Assembly: GCA_003551645.1 (NCBI GenBank)
Contig: PUND01000032.1
Span: forward strand, 1 to 55,906
Reading direction: 5' to 3'
DNA from: Phycisphaerae bacterium
GTDB lineage: Bacteria > Planctomycetota > Phycisphaerae > SM23-33
DNA: 55,906 nt
Below, piece by piece: positions 18,368 to 26,548 of this stretch; position 1 is the first letter of the stretch; the number at the start of each line of letters is the position of its first letter. The translations under genes and the position numbers were made by a program. Under the pieces are notes generated by a model. It did no database searches. It was not told where the DNA came from and saw only the letters and a program-made list of their open reading frames with translations.

Positions 18368-19183
18368 TCAGTGCGCCACAACCAGCGGGACACCGCCGGT
18401 CGGCGAAGGCACAAGCTCTATCTCCACGCCGTAGGTCTCCCGGAGGATATCCTCCCGGACGACCTCGTCCGGACGCCCCGAGGCCACCACCCGGCCGTCG
18501 CGCATCAGCGTAAGCTCATCGGCGAAGCGGGCGGCGAGATTCACGTCGTGACTGACGCACACCACCGCCATCTTCCAGTCGTGCGCCAGGCGGCGCATCA
18601 TCCGGTAAATCCTGAGCTGATTGGCGATGTCCAGATGGCTGGTCGGTTCGTCCAGCAGGCACACCTGCGGCTGCTGGGCAAGCGCCCTCGCTATCATCGC
18701 GCACTGGGCCTCTCCGCCGGACAGCTCATCCAGAGTCCGCGGGGCGAACTGTGTTGTGTCGGTCATCTCCATCGCAAGCTCAGCGACCTTGCGGTCCTGC
18801 TCGCCTGTCATGCCCAGCACGCCGGTATGTGCGTACCGGCCCATCAGCACCAGTTCCCGCACGGTGAACTGAAACGCCGATTGGGGCAACTGTGGAACGT
18901 AAGCCATCATCCGCGCCAGCCCGCGGCGCGAGTACCTCGAAAGCTCCCGGCTGTCCAGCAGTATCTCGCCCTTGTGCGGCTGAAGTTGTCCCAACAGGCA
19001 TCGCAGCAGCGTGGTCTTGCCGGAGCCGTTGGGGCCAAGCACGCAGGCCAGCTTGTCCGCCGCGGCCGTGAAGCTCACGCCCCGGAGCACCGGCACATCA
19101 CGGCTGTAGGCGAACTCCACATCCCGCAACTCCAGGATGTGCTCCCGCCGCTCGACCGTCGCGACGTCCGGCCGCCCGCTCAT
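18368..19183 (-). CDS. ABC transporter ATP-binding protein (BtuD/FepC family)
   Basis: ATPase of a metal-chelate or cobalamin importer. Walker A LGPNGSGKTTLLR, Q-loop YVPQLPQSA, signature LSGGEAQCAMIARALAQ, Walker B VCLLDEPTSHLD and switch His CVSHDVN are all intact over 271 residues. The start overlaps the stop of the upstream permease fusion in an ATGA junction. With the fused binding protein-permease it makes up a full importer from two genes instead of three. Confidence 0.95.
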   Translation of the reverse strand: MSGRPDVATVERREHILELRDVEFAYSRDVPVLRGVSFTAAADKLACVLGPNGSGKTTLLRCLLGQLQPHKGEILLDSRELSRYSRRGLARMMAYVPQLPQSAFQFTVRELVLMGRYAHTGVLGMTGEQDRKVAELAMEMTDTTQFAPRTLDELSGGEAQCAMIARALAQQPQVCLLDEPTSHLDIANQLRIYRMMRRLAHDWKMAVVCVSHDVNLAARFADELTLMRDGRVVASGRPDEVVREDILRETYGVEIELVPSPTGGVPLVVAH

Positions 19184-20937
19184 ATGCGCGCCCCCCTGAA
19201 CCTGCGTCTGAGCAACACGATAAAGAACGGCCCGCCCGACAGCGCCGTCAGCACGCCGACCGGTATTCGACTCACGCCGATAAGCGGTCCGGCGGTCCTG
19301 CAGAGCATCTCGGCGCCGGTAAGCAGCATCGCCCCGGCGATACCACTGACGAAAATCAGCCGGCGGTGGTCCGGACCGACCGCGAGCCGGCAGATATGCG
19401 GGACTATCAGGCCCAGAAAACCGATCGGTCCAGCTATCGCCACGGCCGCGGCCGTCATCAGCCCCACAAAGACGAACACCTCCACCCTCAGCCGCTGTAC
19501 CGCCACGCCGGCCGAGACCGCCACTTCGTCGCCAAGCCCAAGCGTGTTGAGCGCGGATGAGCGAACCAGCAGCATCAGCCAGCCGGCAAGCACGCACGCC
19601 GCACACGCGATAAGCAGCGGATGCGATACCACATCCGGTATCGAACCCATGCCCCAACTGACGTAGTCGGCGATGACATACGGCTCGACATAGAGGAAAA
19701 TCGTCAGCATTATCGCGCCGTTGAAGGCGTTTACGATTACGCCGGAGAGTATCAGCGAGTAAGGGTCCAGCCGGCCTCTGTGCTGGGCGACGCCATAGAC
19801 CACCGCGCAGGCGGCCATCGCCCCGACAAAGGCAAGCCCGGGCAGCCCCAGCCACTGCGGCAGCAGTCCCCCGCCGGCGGCACCCAGACCCAGCAACACT
19901 CCCACTCCGGCGCCGCTGGATATCCCCAGGATATACGGCTCGGCCAGCGGGTTCCGCAGCAGTCCCTGCAGGGCCGCCCCGCCGGCGGCCAGGGCCGCTC
20001 CCACCACCGCCGCCGCCAGCAGCCGAACCAGCCGCGCGCGCCAGAGCGTGCGCAGCCGAGCCGGGCGGGCGGCCGCCTCGGCGCCGGCAAGCTCCGGGTG
20101 GACCATCTCCGCCAGCCGCTCGGCCTTGGAGGCCAAATCCAGCGTCGGAATCGACCATGACGGGTCGGTCACAACGAACACCCTGCCCGCCTCGGCCGCG
20201 GGCAGTTGGTCCCACGCCAGCCAGTAGTCTCGCGCCTCGTCCGGGTCGCCGGTCAGCGACTGGCAGACTATCACATCCGGACGGGCCGCGAATATGTGGT
20301 CGATGTGCGTGTCATTCCATCTCTGCCGTCCGGGGATGTCCGCGCCGGCGTTGACGCCGCCGGCGACCTCGATCATGTCGGCGATGAAGCTGCCCTGCCC
20401 GGCGACCACTGGCCTGTCGGTGCCCATGACAAACAGAACGCGAGGCCGGGACAGCCCCTCGACCATCGACAGCACGGCCCGGAGCCGGTTGTGGAATTCG
20501 CCGATATGCGGCTCCGCCAGGCCCGGCCGGCCCGTCAGGCGGGCGAGGGTCTCGGCCGCTGTGGGGACATGTTCAAGCTCCTCGATAACTATCCGCTCAA
20601 CACGGACCTCCGGGGCGATATCCCGAACCCCTGCAAACCGCTCCGGACGGCTCTGGGTTACGATCAGGTCCGGGGCAGCGTTCAGCAGGGCCTCGGAACT
20701 GAAGTTCTGGGCATCGCCGAGGCGGGGGCGCTCCACACCCTCAGGCAGGGAGCAGAAATCCGTCACGCCCACGACCTTGTCGCCGAGGCCGATCTCGAAT
20801 GCGATATCCGTCAGCGCCGGCGAGAAGGTGATTATCCGGCGGGCCGGGCCTTCGTCGGGCGGCGTCCGCGGCGCACGGTCGCGGCAGCCGATTATCAGAA
20901 TCGACAACGCAACCCAGAAGACGATATGGTGTTTCAT
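19180..20937 (-). CDS. Fused substrate-binding lipoprotein and FecCD/BtuC-type permease
   Basis: A 585-residue fusion. Residues 1-18 are a lipoprotein signal (LSILIIGC, Cys18). Residues about 34-285 form a BtuF/FepB-like helical-backbone binding protein ([35 protein letters not shown]). From about 300 the BtuC-type permease begins at [21 protein letters not shown], which matches the second helix of BtuC, then [20 protein letters not shown] and the C-terminal [10 protein letters not shown]. The first permease helix is absent. Topology still works: the binding domain is outside and the next helix of BtuC runs outside to inside. Substrate may be cobalamin or a ferric chelate; no riboswitch is present in the 96-base upstream gap. 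Confidence 0.9.
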   Translation of the reverse strand: MKHHIVFWVALSILIIGCRDRAPRTPPDEGPARRIITFSPALTDIAFEIGLGDKVVGVTDFCSLPEGVERPRLGDAQNFSSEALLNAAPDLIVTQSRPERFAGVRDIAPEVRVERIVIEELEHVPTAAETLARLTGRPGLAEPHIGEFHNRLRAVLSMVEGLSRPRVLFVMGTDRPVVAGQGSFIADMIEVAGGVNAGADIPGRQRWNDTHIDHIFAARPDVIVCQSLTGDPDEARDYWLAWDQLPAAEAGRVFVVTDPSWSIPTLDLASKAERLAEMVHPELAGAEAAARPARLRTLWRARLVRLLAAAVVGAALAAGGAALQGLLRNPLAEPYILGISSGAGVGVLLGLGAAGGGLLPQWLGLPGLAFVGAMAACAVVYGVAQHRGRLDPYSLILSGVIVNAFNGAIMLTIFLYVEPYVIADYVSWGMGSIPDVVSHPLLIACAACVLAGWLMLLVRSSALNTLGLGDEVAVSAGVAVQRLRVEVFVFVGLMTAAAVAIAGPIGFLGLIVPHICRLAVGPDHRRLIFVSGIAGAMLLTGAEMLCRTAGPLIGVSRIPVGVLTALSGGPFFIVLLRRRFRGARI

Positions 20938-21033
20938 CTGTACATGCCCGGTGGACGGTTCCGCCTTGGGCATGCTAGAATAGCATCCGATGGGTGTCAA
21001 GCACGACGCCCCCCGACAGCCGGAGGCGCAGCA

Positions 21034-22086
21034 ATGGCAAAAGAAGGTTTTATTCAGAAACTGACCGGGAAGCTGAGCGGGAGCAAGGGAAAGTCAAAAA
21101 GTCCCAAAAAGCCCGCCAAACAGCCACCAACCAAACGTCCGACGGAGCCGCCGAAGGATACGGCAAAAGATACGCCAAAGGATAAGGCGAAGGATACGAC
21201 GAAGCCATCGCCGGAGAAGCCACCGAACGATCTGTCACAGCAGCAGCGGGAAGAGCCGAAGTCCCGGACCGCCGACGACCCGCCAACGGCGCCGCTGCCG
21301 ATCGGGGAGGTGGACAGCCCCAAATCGGATCCCGACGACACAGCGTACGAGCATATCCTGCAAATGGATGACCAGGCGTCGGACACGGTTGAGCAGGCGC
21401 CGGACAAGGATGAGAAGGCGTCGGGATGGGATGAGAGGACGTCCGATAAGGACGAGCAGACGCTGGAACCTGTGCCGGACTCCAAAGAAGAGGAACAAGA
21501 ACCCGAAGCCCCGAAGGAGCAGACACCTCAGGGCAAACAGAGCGAACCGATGAAAAAAGGTGGCGTGTTCAGGAGTTCAAACAAGGCGATGGCCGAGGCG
21601 GTGGACGCCCAGCAGCGGCAGGTGGCCGAGCTTGTCGAGCAGGTTCGGACGATGATCGAGCGGACCGACCGGGCGCTTGAGCAGCCGAATGTCCCAGAGG
21701 ACCTTCCGCCGCAGATGCGGGAGGCGATTGACAACATCACCGAGCAGAACCGCCGTCTGTCGGAATCGCTGGAAAATATCGCCTCCGAGAACCGCCGTCA
21801 GGGCGACACGCTGGATGAGGTTCGCACCGCGCTGACCGGACGCCAGGACGATCAGCTCACCGAACAGGTCAACGCGCTGTCGAGTTCACTTGAAGAGCTG
21901 AAAAGCTCGGCCCAGGCAACGACTACACTGCTCAAGCAGGTCCGCGATCGGCTGCTTGAGGCCCACGAGAAGCTGACTAAGAGCGTGAATCAGCACGTTT
22001 CCCGGATAAACCGCATGTTCATGGTGATGGTGGCCGTAGGTGTGCTGGCGGTCGTGGCCCTGGCGGTAATCGTGATTCTCAACTAA
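21034..22086 (+). CDS. Tail-anchored coiled-coil protein with charged, Pro-rich N-terminal half
   Basis: A 350-residue protein of unknown function. Residues 1 to about 185 are Lys/Pro/Glu/Asp rich and surely disordered, beginning with a basic KLTGKLSGSKGKSKSPKKP. From about 190 to 325 heptad-like sequence (VAELVEQVRTMIERTDRALE, LSSSLEELKSSAQATTTLLK) predicts a long coiled coil. One C-terminal helix, about 329-349, anchors it in the membrane with nothing after it. A strong GGAGG precedes the ATG. Divergent from the ABC importer. It might organise DNA or envelope, but there is no direct evidence. Confidence 0.8.
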   Translation: MAKEGFIQKLTGKLSGSKGKSKSPKKPAKQPPTKRPTEPPKDTAKDTPKDKAKDTTKPSPEKPPNDLSQQQREEPKSRTADDPPTAPLPIGEVDSPKSDPDDTAYEHILQMDDQASDTVEQAPDKDEKASGWDERTSDKDEQTLEPVPDSKEEEQEPEAPKEQTPQGKQSEPMKKGGVFRSSNKAMAEAVDAQQRQVAELVEQVRTMIERTDRALEQPNVPEDLPPQMREAIDNITEQNRRLSESLENIASENRRQGDTLDEVRTALTGRQDDQLTEQVNALSSSLEELKSSAQATTTLLKQVRDRLLEAHEKLTKSVNQHVSRINRMFMVMVAVGVLAVVALAVIVILN

Positions 22087-22168
22087 GGGTTTGCGGCTTA
22101 GCCCTTTAGAGGCCGAGCATTACCGGTCGGCGGAACAACAGGTGGATTCGTGGCGGCGGTGCGTGGTT

Positions 22169-23059
22169 TTACTGCGCTTCCCTCATGGCCGGGGGGAGGA
22201 AATCCGGCAGGTCCCAGGCGGTCAGGGACACCTCGCCTAGCTGGTCCGCGCCGTAGTCGCCGGCTCGGCCGTGGACCCACGCGGCCAGGCAGGCGGCCTC
22301 GAAAGCAGTCAGCCCCTGCCCGATCAGCGCAGCGACCAGACCGGTCAGCACATCACCGCTGCCCCCGGTGGCGAGGCCGGGATTGCCGGTGTCGTTGACA
22401 TATATCCGCTCGCCGTCGGTAACAACCGTACCGGCGCCCTTCAGCAGCAGCACCGGCGGCGGCTGGTCCGGGGCCTGCTCGGTCCATCGCCTGGCCGACT
22501 CGATTGCGGCACCGTCACGGTCGGACTGTATCCGGCTCATATTCAGTCCCGTCAGCCGTGCGAACTCCCCCGGATGCGGCGTCAGCACGGCCGGGCACTT
22601 GCGAGCCGCCGGCCAGTCGGAAAGATTCACGAGGTTGTTCAGCCCGTCGGCGTCGATCACGACCGGCCGGTCCTGGGAAAGCAGCGCCTGGATGATGTCG
22701 CGCTGCGGATTTCCTACGGCCAGCCCCGGCCCGACGGCAAGCACATCCGCCCGATCGGCCGCTTCCAGCACCTGTCTGACGGCCGAACGGTCCAGCTCGC
22801 CGTCAGCGTCGCAGGCCAGCGGCAGGGACGTAGCGCAGGGGCATAAGCCGGCAACCGCAAGCTGCACCGACGACGGCGCAGCGACGCGGACCAGCCCGGC
22901 GCCGCCGCGGAAGGCGGCGTTGGCCGCCAGCGCCGGCGCACCTATCATCCCTCGCGACCCGCCGACTATCAGCACCCGCCCGAAGCTGCCCTTATGGGCA
23001 TCGGCGGGCCTGGCCGGCAGTCCCGGAACCGACTTTACTCTCTGACCCTGTCGGCTCAT
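22169..23059 (-). CDS. nnrD: ADP/ATP-dependent NAD(P)H-hydrate dehydratase
   Basis: Repairs hydrated NAD(P)H. The ribokinase-like domain has GRVLIVGGSRGMIGAPALAA at the N terminus, AVGPGL, VIDADGLNNL, TPHPGEFARL and the catalytic GNPGLATGGSGDVLTGLVAAL. At 296 residues it contains only the dehydratase; the NnrE epimerase half found in many fused proteins is missing. The ATG overlaps the larB stop (ATGA), so it is translated right after larB. A longer upstream frame is basic and falls inside larB, so it is rejected. Confidence 0.94.
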   Translation of the reverse strand: MSRQGQRVKSVPGLPARPADAHKGSFGRVLIVGGSRGMIGAPALAANAAFRGGAGLVRVAAPSSVQLAVAGLCPCATSLPLACDADGELDRSAVRQVLEAADRADVLAVGPGLAVGNPQRDIIQALLSQDRPVVIDADGLNNLVNLSDWPAARKCPAVLTPHPGEFARLTGLNMSRIQSDRDGAAIESARRWTEQAPDQPPPVLLLKGAGTVVTDGERIYVNDTGNPGLATGGSGDVLTGLVAALIGQGLTAFEAACLAAWVHGRAGDYGADQLGEVSLTAWDLPDFLPPAMREAQ

Positions 23060-23829
23060 TCGCCGGCATCTCCTTTCCGCCCGGTAAGGGCGCTTATCAT
23101 CGCGGCGATGTATCCGCCCGCGAAACCGTTGTCTATGTTCACCACGCTGACGCCGGCGGCGCAACTGTTGAGCATCGTCAGAAGCGCCGACAGCCCGCCG
23201 AAACTCGCCCCGTAGCCCACCGATGTGGGCACGGCGATTACCGGCACCGCGACCAGCCCGCCGACCACGCTGGCAAGGGCCCCTTCCATACCCGCGACCA
23301 CCACCACCGCATGCGCCGCCTGTATCGCCTCACTGCGGGCCAGCAGTCGATGCAGACCGGCAACGCCCACGTCATAATGCGTAGTGACCCGCTGGTCCAT
23401 CGTCTCGGCCGTTACTTTCGCCTCCTCGGCCACGGCCAGATCGCTTGTCCCCGCCGCCACCACCGCCACGTGCCCGGCCGGCTCGGGCGCCTCGGCGGTC
23501 CGCAGCATGATCGCCCGCGCCGGCTCGTGATACTCCGCGGAGGGGAAATCCCGCGCCACGGCCTCGTACATCTCGCCCGATGCCCTGGTCGCCAGCACCC
23601 GATCGCCGACGGCCGCCAGTTTGGCGAATATCGCCCGGACCTGTTCGACAGTCTTGCCCGGGCAGTAGATGACCTCGGGGAATCCGCAGCGGATCGAGCG
23701 GTGGTGGTCCACCGTCGCGAAGCCCATTTCCTCGAACGGCAGCCGGCGCAGACGAGTTACCGCATCGGAGACGTCCAGTTCGCCCCGGGCGACCCGCCCC
23801 AGAAGCTCTGTCAAGGCGCTTTCATCCAT
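23056..23829 (-). CDS. larB: Nickel-pincer cofactor biosynthesis protein LarB
   Basis: LarB carboxylates nicotinic acid adenine dinucleotide, the first step to the nickel-pincer cofactor of lactate racemase and related LarA enzymes. The 257-residue sequence starts in the usual way (LTELLGRVARGELDVSDAV) and has the PurE-like C-terminal domain with VVAAGTSDLAVAEEA, HYDVGVAGLHRLL, VVVVAGMEGALASVVGG and PTSVGYGASFGGLSALL. It is coupled to nnrD; both act on pyridine dinucleotides. No larC, larE or larA is in the window. A TATAAT lies only a few bases before the ATG and no Shine-Dalgarno is visible. Confidence 0.95.
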   Translation of the reverse strand: MDESALTELLGRVARGELDVSDAVTRLRRLPFEEMGFATVDHHRSIRCGFPEVIYCPGKTVEQVRAIFAKLAAVGDRVLATRASGEMYEAVARDFPSAEYHEPARAIMLRTAEAPEPAGHVAVVAAGTSDLAVAEEAKVTAETMDQRVTTHYDVGVAGLHRLLARSEAIQAAHAVVVVAGMEGALASVVGGLVAVPVIAVPTSVGYGASFGGLSALLTMLNSCAAGVSVVNIDNGFAGGYIAAMISALTGRKGDAGE

Positions 23830-23835
23830 GGGAGC

Positions 23836-23841
23836 ATTATA
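23836..23841 (-). promoter_or_regulatory. TATAAT box right before larB, possible leaderless start
   Basis: A perfect -10 hexamer on the minus strand ends seven bases before the larB ATG, so transcription would begin at or next to the start codon. The -35 (GGTGAC region) is weak. Confidence 0.35.
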
Positions 23842-23872
23842 TCGGCCGAAACGGCGGAGTCACCCCATCGCT

Positions 23873-24940
23873 TCATCCGCGAACGGTGGCCCTTGCTTCC
23901 AGCGACAGGTCGTCGGTGCGTCCCGCCCTGAGGTGGTGATAGCCAAGCCCGGCGATCATGGCGGCGTTGTCGAGGCAGTATCGCATCTTCGGCATCCGAA
24001 GAGTGGCACCGAGCTTGCTAGCAAGCTCGGTAAGCGCCTCCCGCAGAGCGGTGTTGGCGGCCACCCCGCCGCCGAGTATGAGCGTCCTGGCGCCGGTCTG
24101 CTCGGCCGCCCGGCGAAGCTTGATGCGCAGAACATCCACGACGGCCTGCTGAAAACTCGCCGCCACATCCCCAAGCTCTTGCGGCGACATGTTCTCGGCG
24201 CACCTGCCGGCGCCGGGGCCGGCCGGCGGGACATCCCTCACAGCGCCCGGCACGCCGTTGACGTGATACAGCACCGCCGTCTTCAGCCCGCTGAACGAAA
24301 AATCCAGCGACTGGCCTTTCAGCAGCGAGCGGGGAAAGTCGATCGCCCGCGGGTCGCCTTCCCGGGCGGCCTTATCGACCGCCGGTCCGCCGGGAAAGCC
24401 CAGGTTCAGCATGCTCGCGACCTTGTCGAAGGCCTCTCCGGCGGCGTCGTCGATGGTGCTGCCCAGAAGCTCAAGCTCCGTGGGCGACTCACAGCGATAG
24501 AGCGCCGTGTGCCCGCCGGAGACGATCAGGGCGGTGGCGGGATAGTCGATCGGCTCATCGTCGATGGCCGCGGCGTATGCGTGAGCGCAGACGTGGTTGG
24601 CGCCGATAAGCGGCTTGCCCCACGCCCAGGCCAGCGTCTTGGCGGCCATCAGACCGACAAGCAGCGAGCCGATCAGACCCGGCTCGTGCGTTACCGCGAC
24701 GGCCGCCAGGTCCTCCGGCGCGACGCCGGACTCCGAGAGCACCCGTTCGATAGCCGGGTTAATCGCCTCGATATGCGCCCGGGAGGCGATTTCGGGAACC
24801 ACGCCGCCGAACCGCGCGTGCAGGTCAACCTGCCCGGCCACGGTGTCGGCGACGACTTCCCGTCCGTCGGCCACGATGGCGCAGCTCGTCTCGTCGCAAC
24901 TGGTTTCCACTCCGAAGACCAGCGTCCGATCAGTCCTCAT
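23873..24940 (-). CDS. tsaD: tRNA N6-threonylcarbamoyladenosine transferase subunit TsaD
   Basis: Transfers the threonylcarbamoyl group to A37 of ANN-decoding tRNAs, with TsaB and TsaE. ASKHA-fold motifs: FGVETSCDETSCAIV at the N terminus, the metal-binding HVCAHAYA, SGGHTALYR, GEAFDKVASML, and the C-terminal GGGVAANTALR. A stretch near residue 240 (NGVPGAVRDVPPAGPGAGR) is a Pro/Gly-rich insertion before the conserved AASFQQAVVDVL. 355 residues from the chosen ATG; the gene overlaps the S41 protease end by 11 bases. A longer upstream frame lies inside that protease gene and is rejected. Confidence 0.96.
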   Translation of the reverse strand: MRTDRTLVFGVETSCDETSCAIVADGREVVADTVAGQVDLHARFGGVVPEIASRAHIEAINPAIERVLSESGVAPEDLAAVAVTHEPGLIGSLLVGLMAAKTLAWAWGKPLIGANHVCAHAYAAAIDDEPIDYPATALIVSGGHTALYRCESPTELELLGSTIDDAAGEAFDKVASMLNLGFPGGPAVDKAAREGDPRAIDFPRSLLKGQSLDFSFSGLKTAVLYHVNGVPGAVRDVPPAGPGAGRCAENMSPQELGDVAASFQQAVVDVLRIKLRRAAEQTGARTLILGGGVAANTALREALTELASKLGATLRMPKMRYCLDNAAMIAGLGYHHLRAGRTDDLSLEARATVRG

Positions 24941-26336
24941 CCTTATCCTCGCCCAGGTCCGCCCGCTCGCGCCGGCGCAGGAACATACGCTCCAGTCGCA
25001 GATCCTCGTTAGCGCCGTGTTCCAGAAGCTCACTCATCGTATCCGGATCCTTCAGAAGCTCGACGGCGCGAGCCAACTGCCTGTCCACCTCCAGGAGCCG
25101 CTGCAATTCACTCCGCGTCTGTTCGTCCTGCTCGTTGGCGGGCTTTGTGGCGGGGCCGGGCAGTACCTCCGCCTCATGCCGCAACCGCGTGAGCTGCTCT
25201 ATCTCGGCGGGCCGGAGCACGACCTCCTCGTGCGGGTCCACACCCCAGACATCGCTTCCGGGCCGGCGTGTAATCGGCCTCGCCCTGCCGACGTAGAACT
25301 CCGAGGTGGTCAGGTTTATTTGTCCGACGTCGTCGCCCAGGCGGTACATGCTCTGTATGCAGCCCTTTCCGCGGGTCCGCGTGCCCACCAGCACCGCCCG
25401 GCCGTGCATACGCAACGCGCCGGCGATAATCTCGGCCCCGGAGGCGGTGCCGGCGTTTATCAGCACCACCATGGGCACTTCGGGCAGCGTTCCGTCGGCG
25501 CGGGCGCGGTAGCGATCCGTCCTGTCGTCGCGATGCACCACCGTCATTATGTCCCCTCCGCGCAGGAACAGGTCCGCGACACCCGACGCCGAGGCCAGGT
25601 GCCCGCCGGGGTCGTCGCGCAGATCCAGCACCAGCCCCGTCGGTCGATCGAGCTTGCGAAAGGCGGCGTGAAGCTCCTCGGGCGCCCTGGGGACCAGCTC
25701 GCTGAGCCGCAGATAGGCCGGCGCGTCGTCGTCGCCAAGTCGGGTGACCCACTGCCCATCGCCGTCGCGGTACAGCCCCTGGATTATCTCCAGCGGAAAC
25801 TCCCGTCGCGTCAGGGAGATGGTGTGTGGTTCGAAATCTTTCCGGGCGATTGTAAGCCGTACTGCTTCGCCGGGCCGACCGGCCAGAAGCTCCTCGACCT
25901 CCTCCGGCGAAAGTTCGTCAAGGTCGCGCCCGTCCACATCCAGCAGGACGTCTCCGGCCTGTATGCCGGCCCTTGCGGCGGGGGAATCCGGCAGCGGGCC
26001 AAGCACCACCGCCTTTCCGTCATGGTAATCGAGGCGTATCCCCAGCCCTCTGGACAGGCCCATAAGCTCATCCTCGAATGCCCGTAGTTGCGTGGGAGGG
26101 ACATAGCTGGAGAACTCGTCAAGCTGTTCGACCATTCCACGAACAGCCCCGCGGCGAAGGGACCCGGTGTCCGGCTCACGATAGTAGTTGCGGCGAATAA
26201 GCGAATAAGCGCGCAGTACGGACTCGAATTCGCCGGTATCCTTCGGCCCTACCGTATGTCGCGGCCGGGTCGCCACCAGCAGCAACATCGCCGCCGTCAC
26301 CAGAGCCAGCAACCAGATGAGGTTCTTCTTGGGCAT
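24930..26336 (-). CDS. C-terminal processing peptidase (S41 family, CtpA/Prc)
   Basis: Membrane-anchored periplasmic serine protease, 468 residues. One N-terminal helix (about 6-22), a PDZ domain (about 95-165, with GLGIRLDYHDGKAVVLGPLPDSPAARAGIQ) and the S41 catalytic core. The Ser-Lys dyad is read as Ser299 in NAGTASGAEIIAGAL and Lys324 in GTRTRGKGCIQ. The C-terminal 90 residues are charged and helical. The ATG was chosen because the helix follows directly; the longer frame runs into the tRNA-Phe region. Likely role: trimming or degrading envelope proteins. Overlap with tsaD suggests one transcript. Confidence 0.93.
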   Translation of the reverse strand: MPKKNLIWLLALVTAAMLLLVATRPRHTVGPKDTGEFESVLRAYSLIRRNYYREPDTGSLRRGAVRGMVEQLDEFSSYVPPTQLRAFEDELMGLSRGLGIRLDYHDGKAVVLGPLPDSPAARAGIQAGDVLLDVDGRDLDELSPEEVEELLAGRPGEAVRLTIARKDFEPHTISLTRREFPLEIIQGLYRDGDGQWVTRLGDDDAPAYLRLSELVPRAPEELHAAFRKLDRPTGLVLDLRDDPGGHLASASGVADLFLRGGDIMTVVHRDDRTDRYRARADGTLPEVPMVVLINAGTASGAEIIAGALRMHGRAVLVGTRTRGKGCIQSMYRLGDDVGQINLTTSEFYVGRARPITRRPGSDVWGVDPHEEVVLRPAEIEQLTRLRHEAEVLPGPATKPANEQDEQTRSELQRLLEVDRQLARAVELLKDPDTMSELLEHGANEDLRLERMFLRRRERADLGEDKDED

Positions 26337-26408
26337 TGATTTGGCCCGTCTGCGACGCCGGATATCCGCCCGCAAGACCCTGCCGGCGTTACCGCCGCGC
26401 AGAAAAAA

Positions 26409-26481
26409 TGGGCAGGGGCGGATTCGAACCGCCGACACCGTGATTTTCAGTCACGTGCTCTACCAACTGAGCTACCTGCCC
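26409..26481 (-). tRNA. tRNA-Phe (anticodon GAA)
   Basis: On the minus strand: acceptor stem GGGCAGG/CCTGCCC, D arm GCTC...GAGC, anticodon stem CGTGA/TCACG with loop CTGAAAA (anticodon GAA), T arm GGCGG-TTCGAAT-CCGCC, discriminator A, no encoded CCA. It lies between the S41 protease and the SurA-like gene, all on the same strand. Confidence 0.97.
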
Positions 26482-26548
26482 GATGCGCCGGCGGATAACA
26501 TACTACCGCCCGGCCATGCCCTGTCAAGGGCGTCGGCGACATCAATCC

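Noticed and set aside
18368-20215. 615-codon frame joining the ABC ATPase to upstream sequence
   Set aside because: The part before MSGRPDV is an out-of-frame reading of the permease gene; the ATGA overlap sets the real start.
20938-21033. Cobalamin riboswitch in front of the BtuF-BtuC fusion
   Set aside because: Only about 96 bases separate it from the divergent gene, too short for a B12 riboswitch, and no B12-box-like sequence was seen.
21050-21526. Long antisense frames opposite the disordered half of the tail-anchored protein
   Set aside because: Low-complexity Ser/Pro/Arg mirror of the Lys/Glu/Pro-rich gene; the plus-strand frame has the ribosome site and the coiled coil plus anchor.
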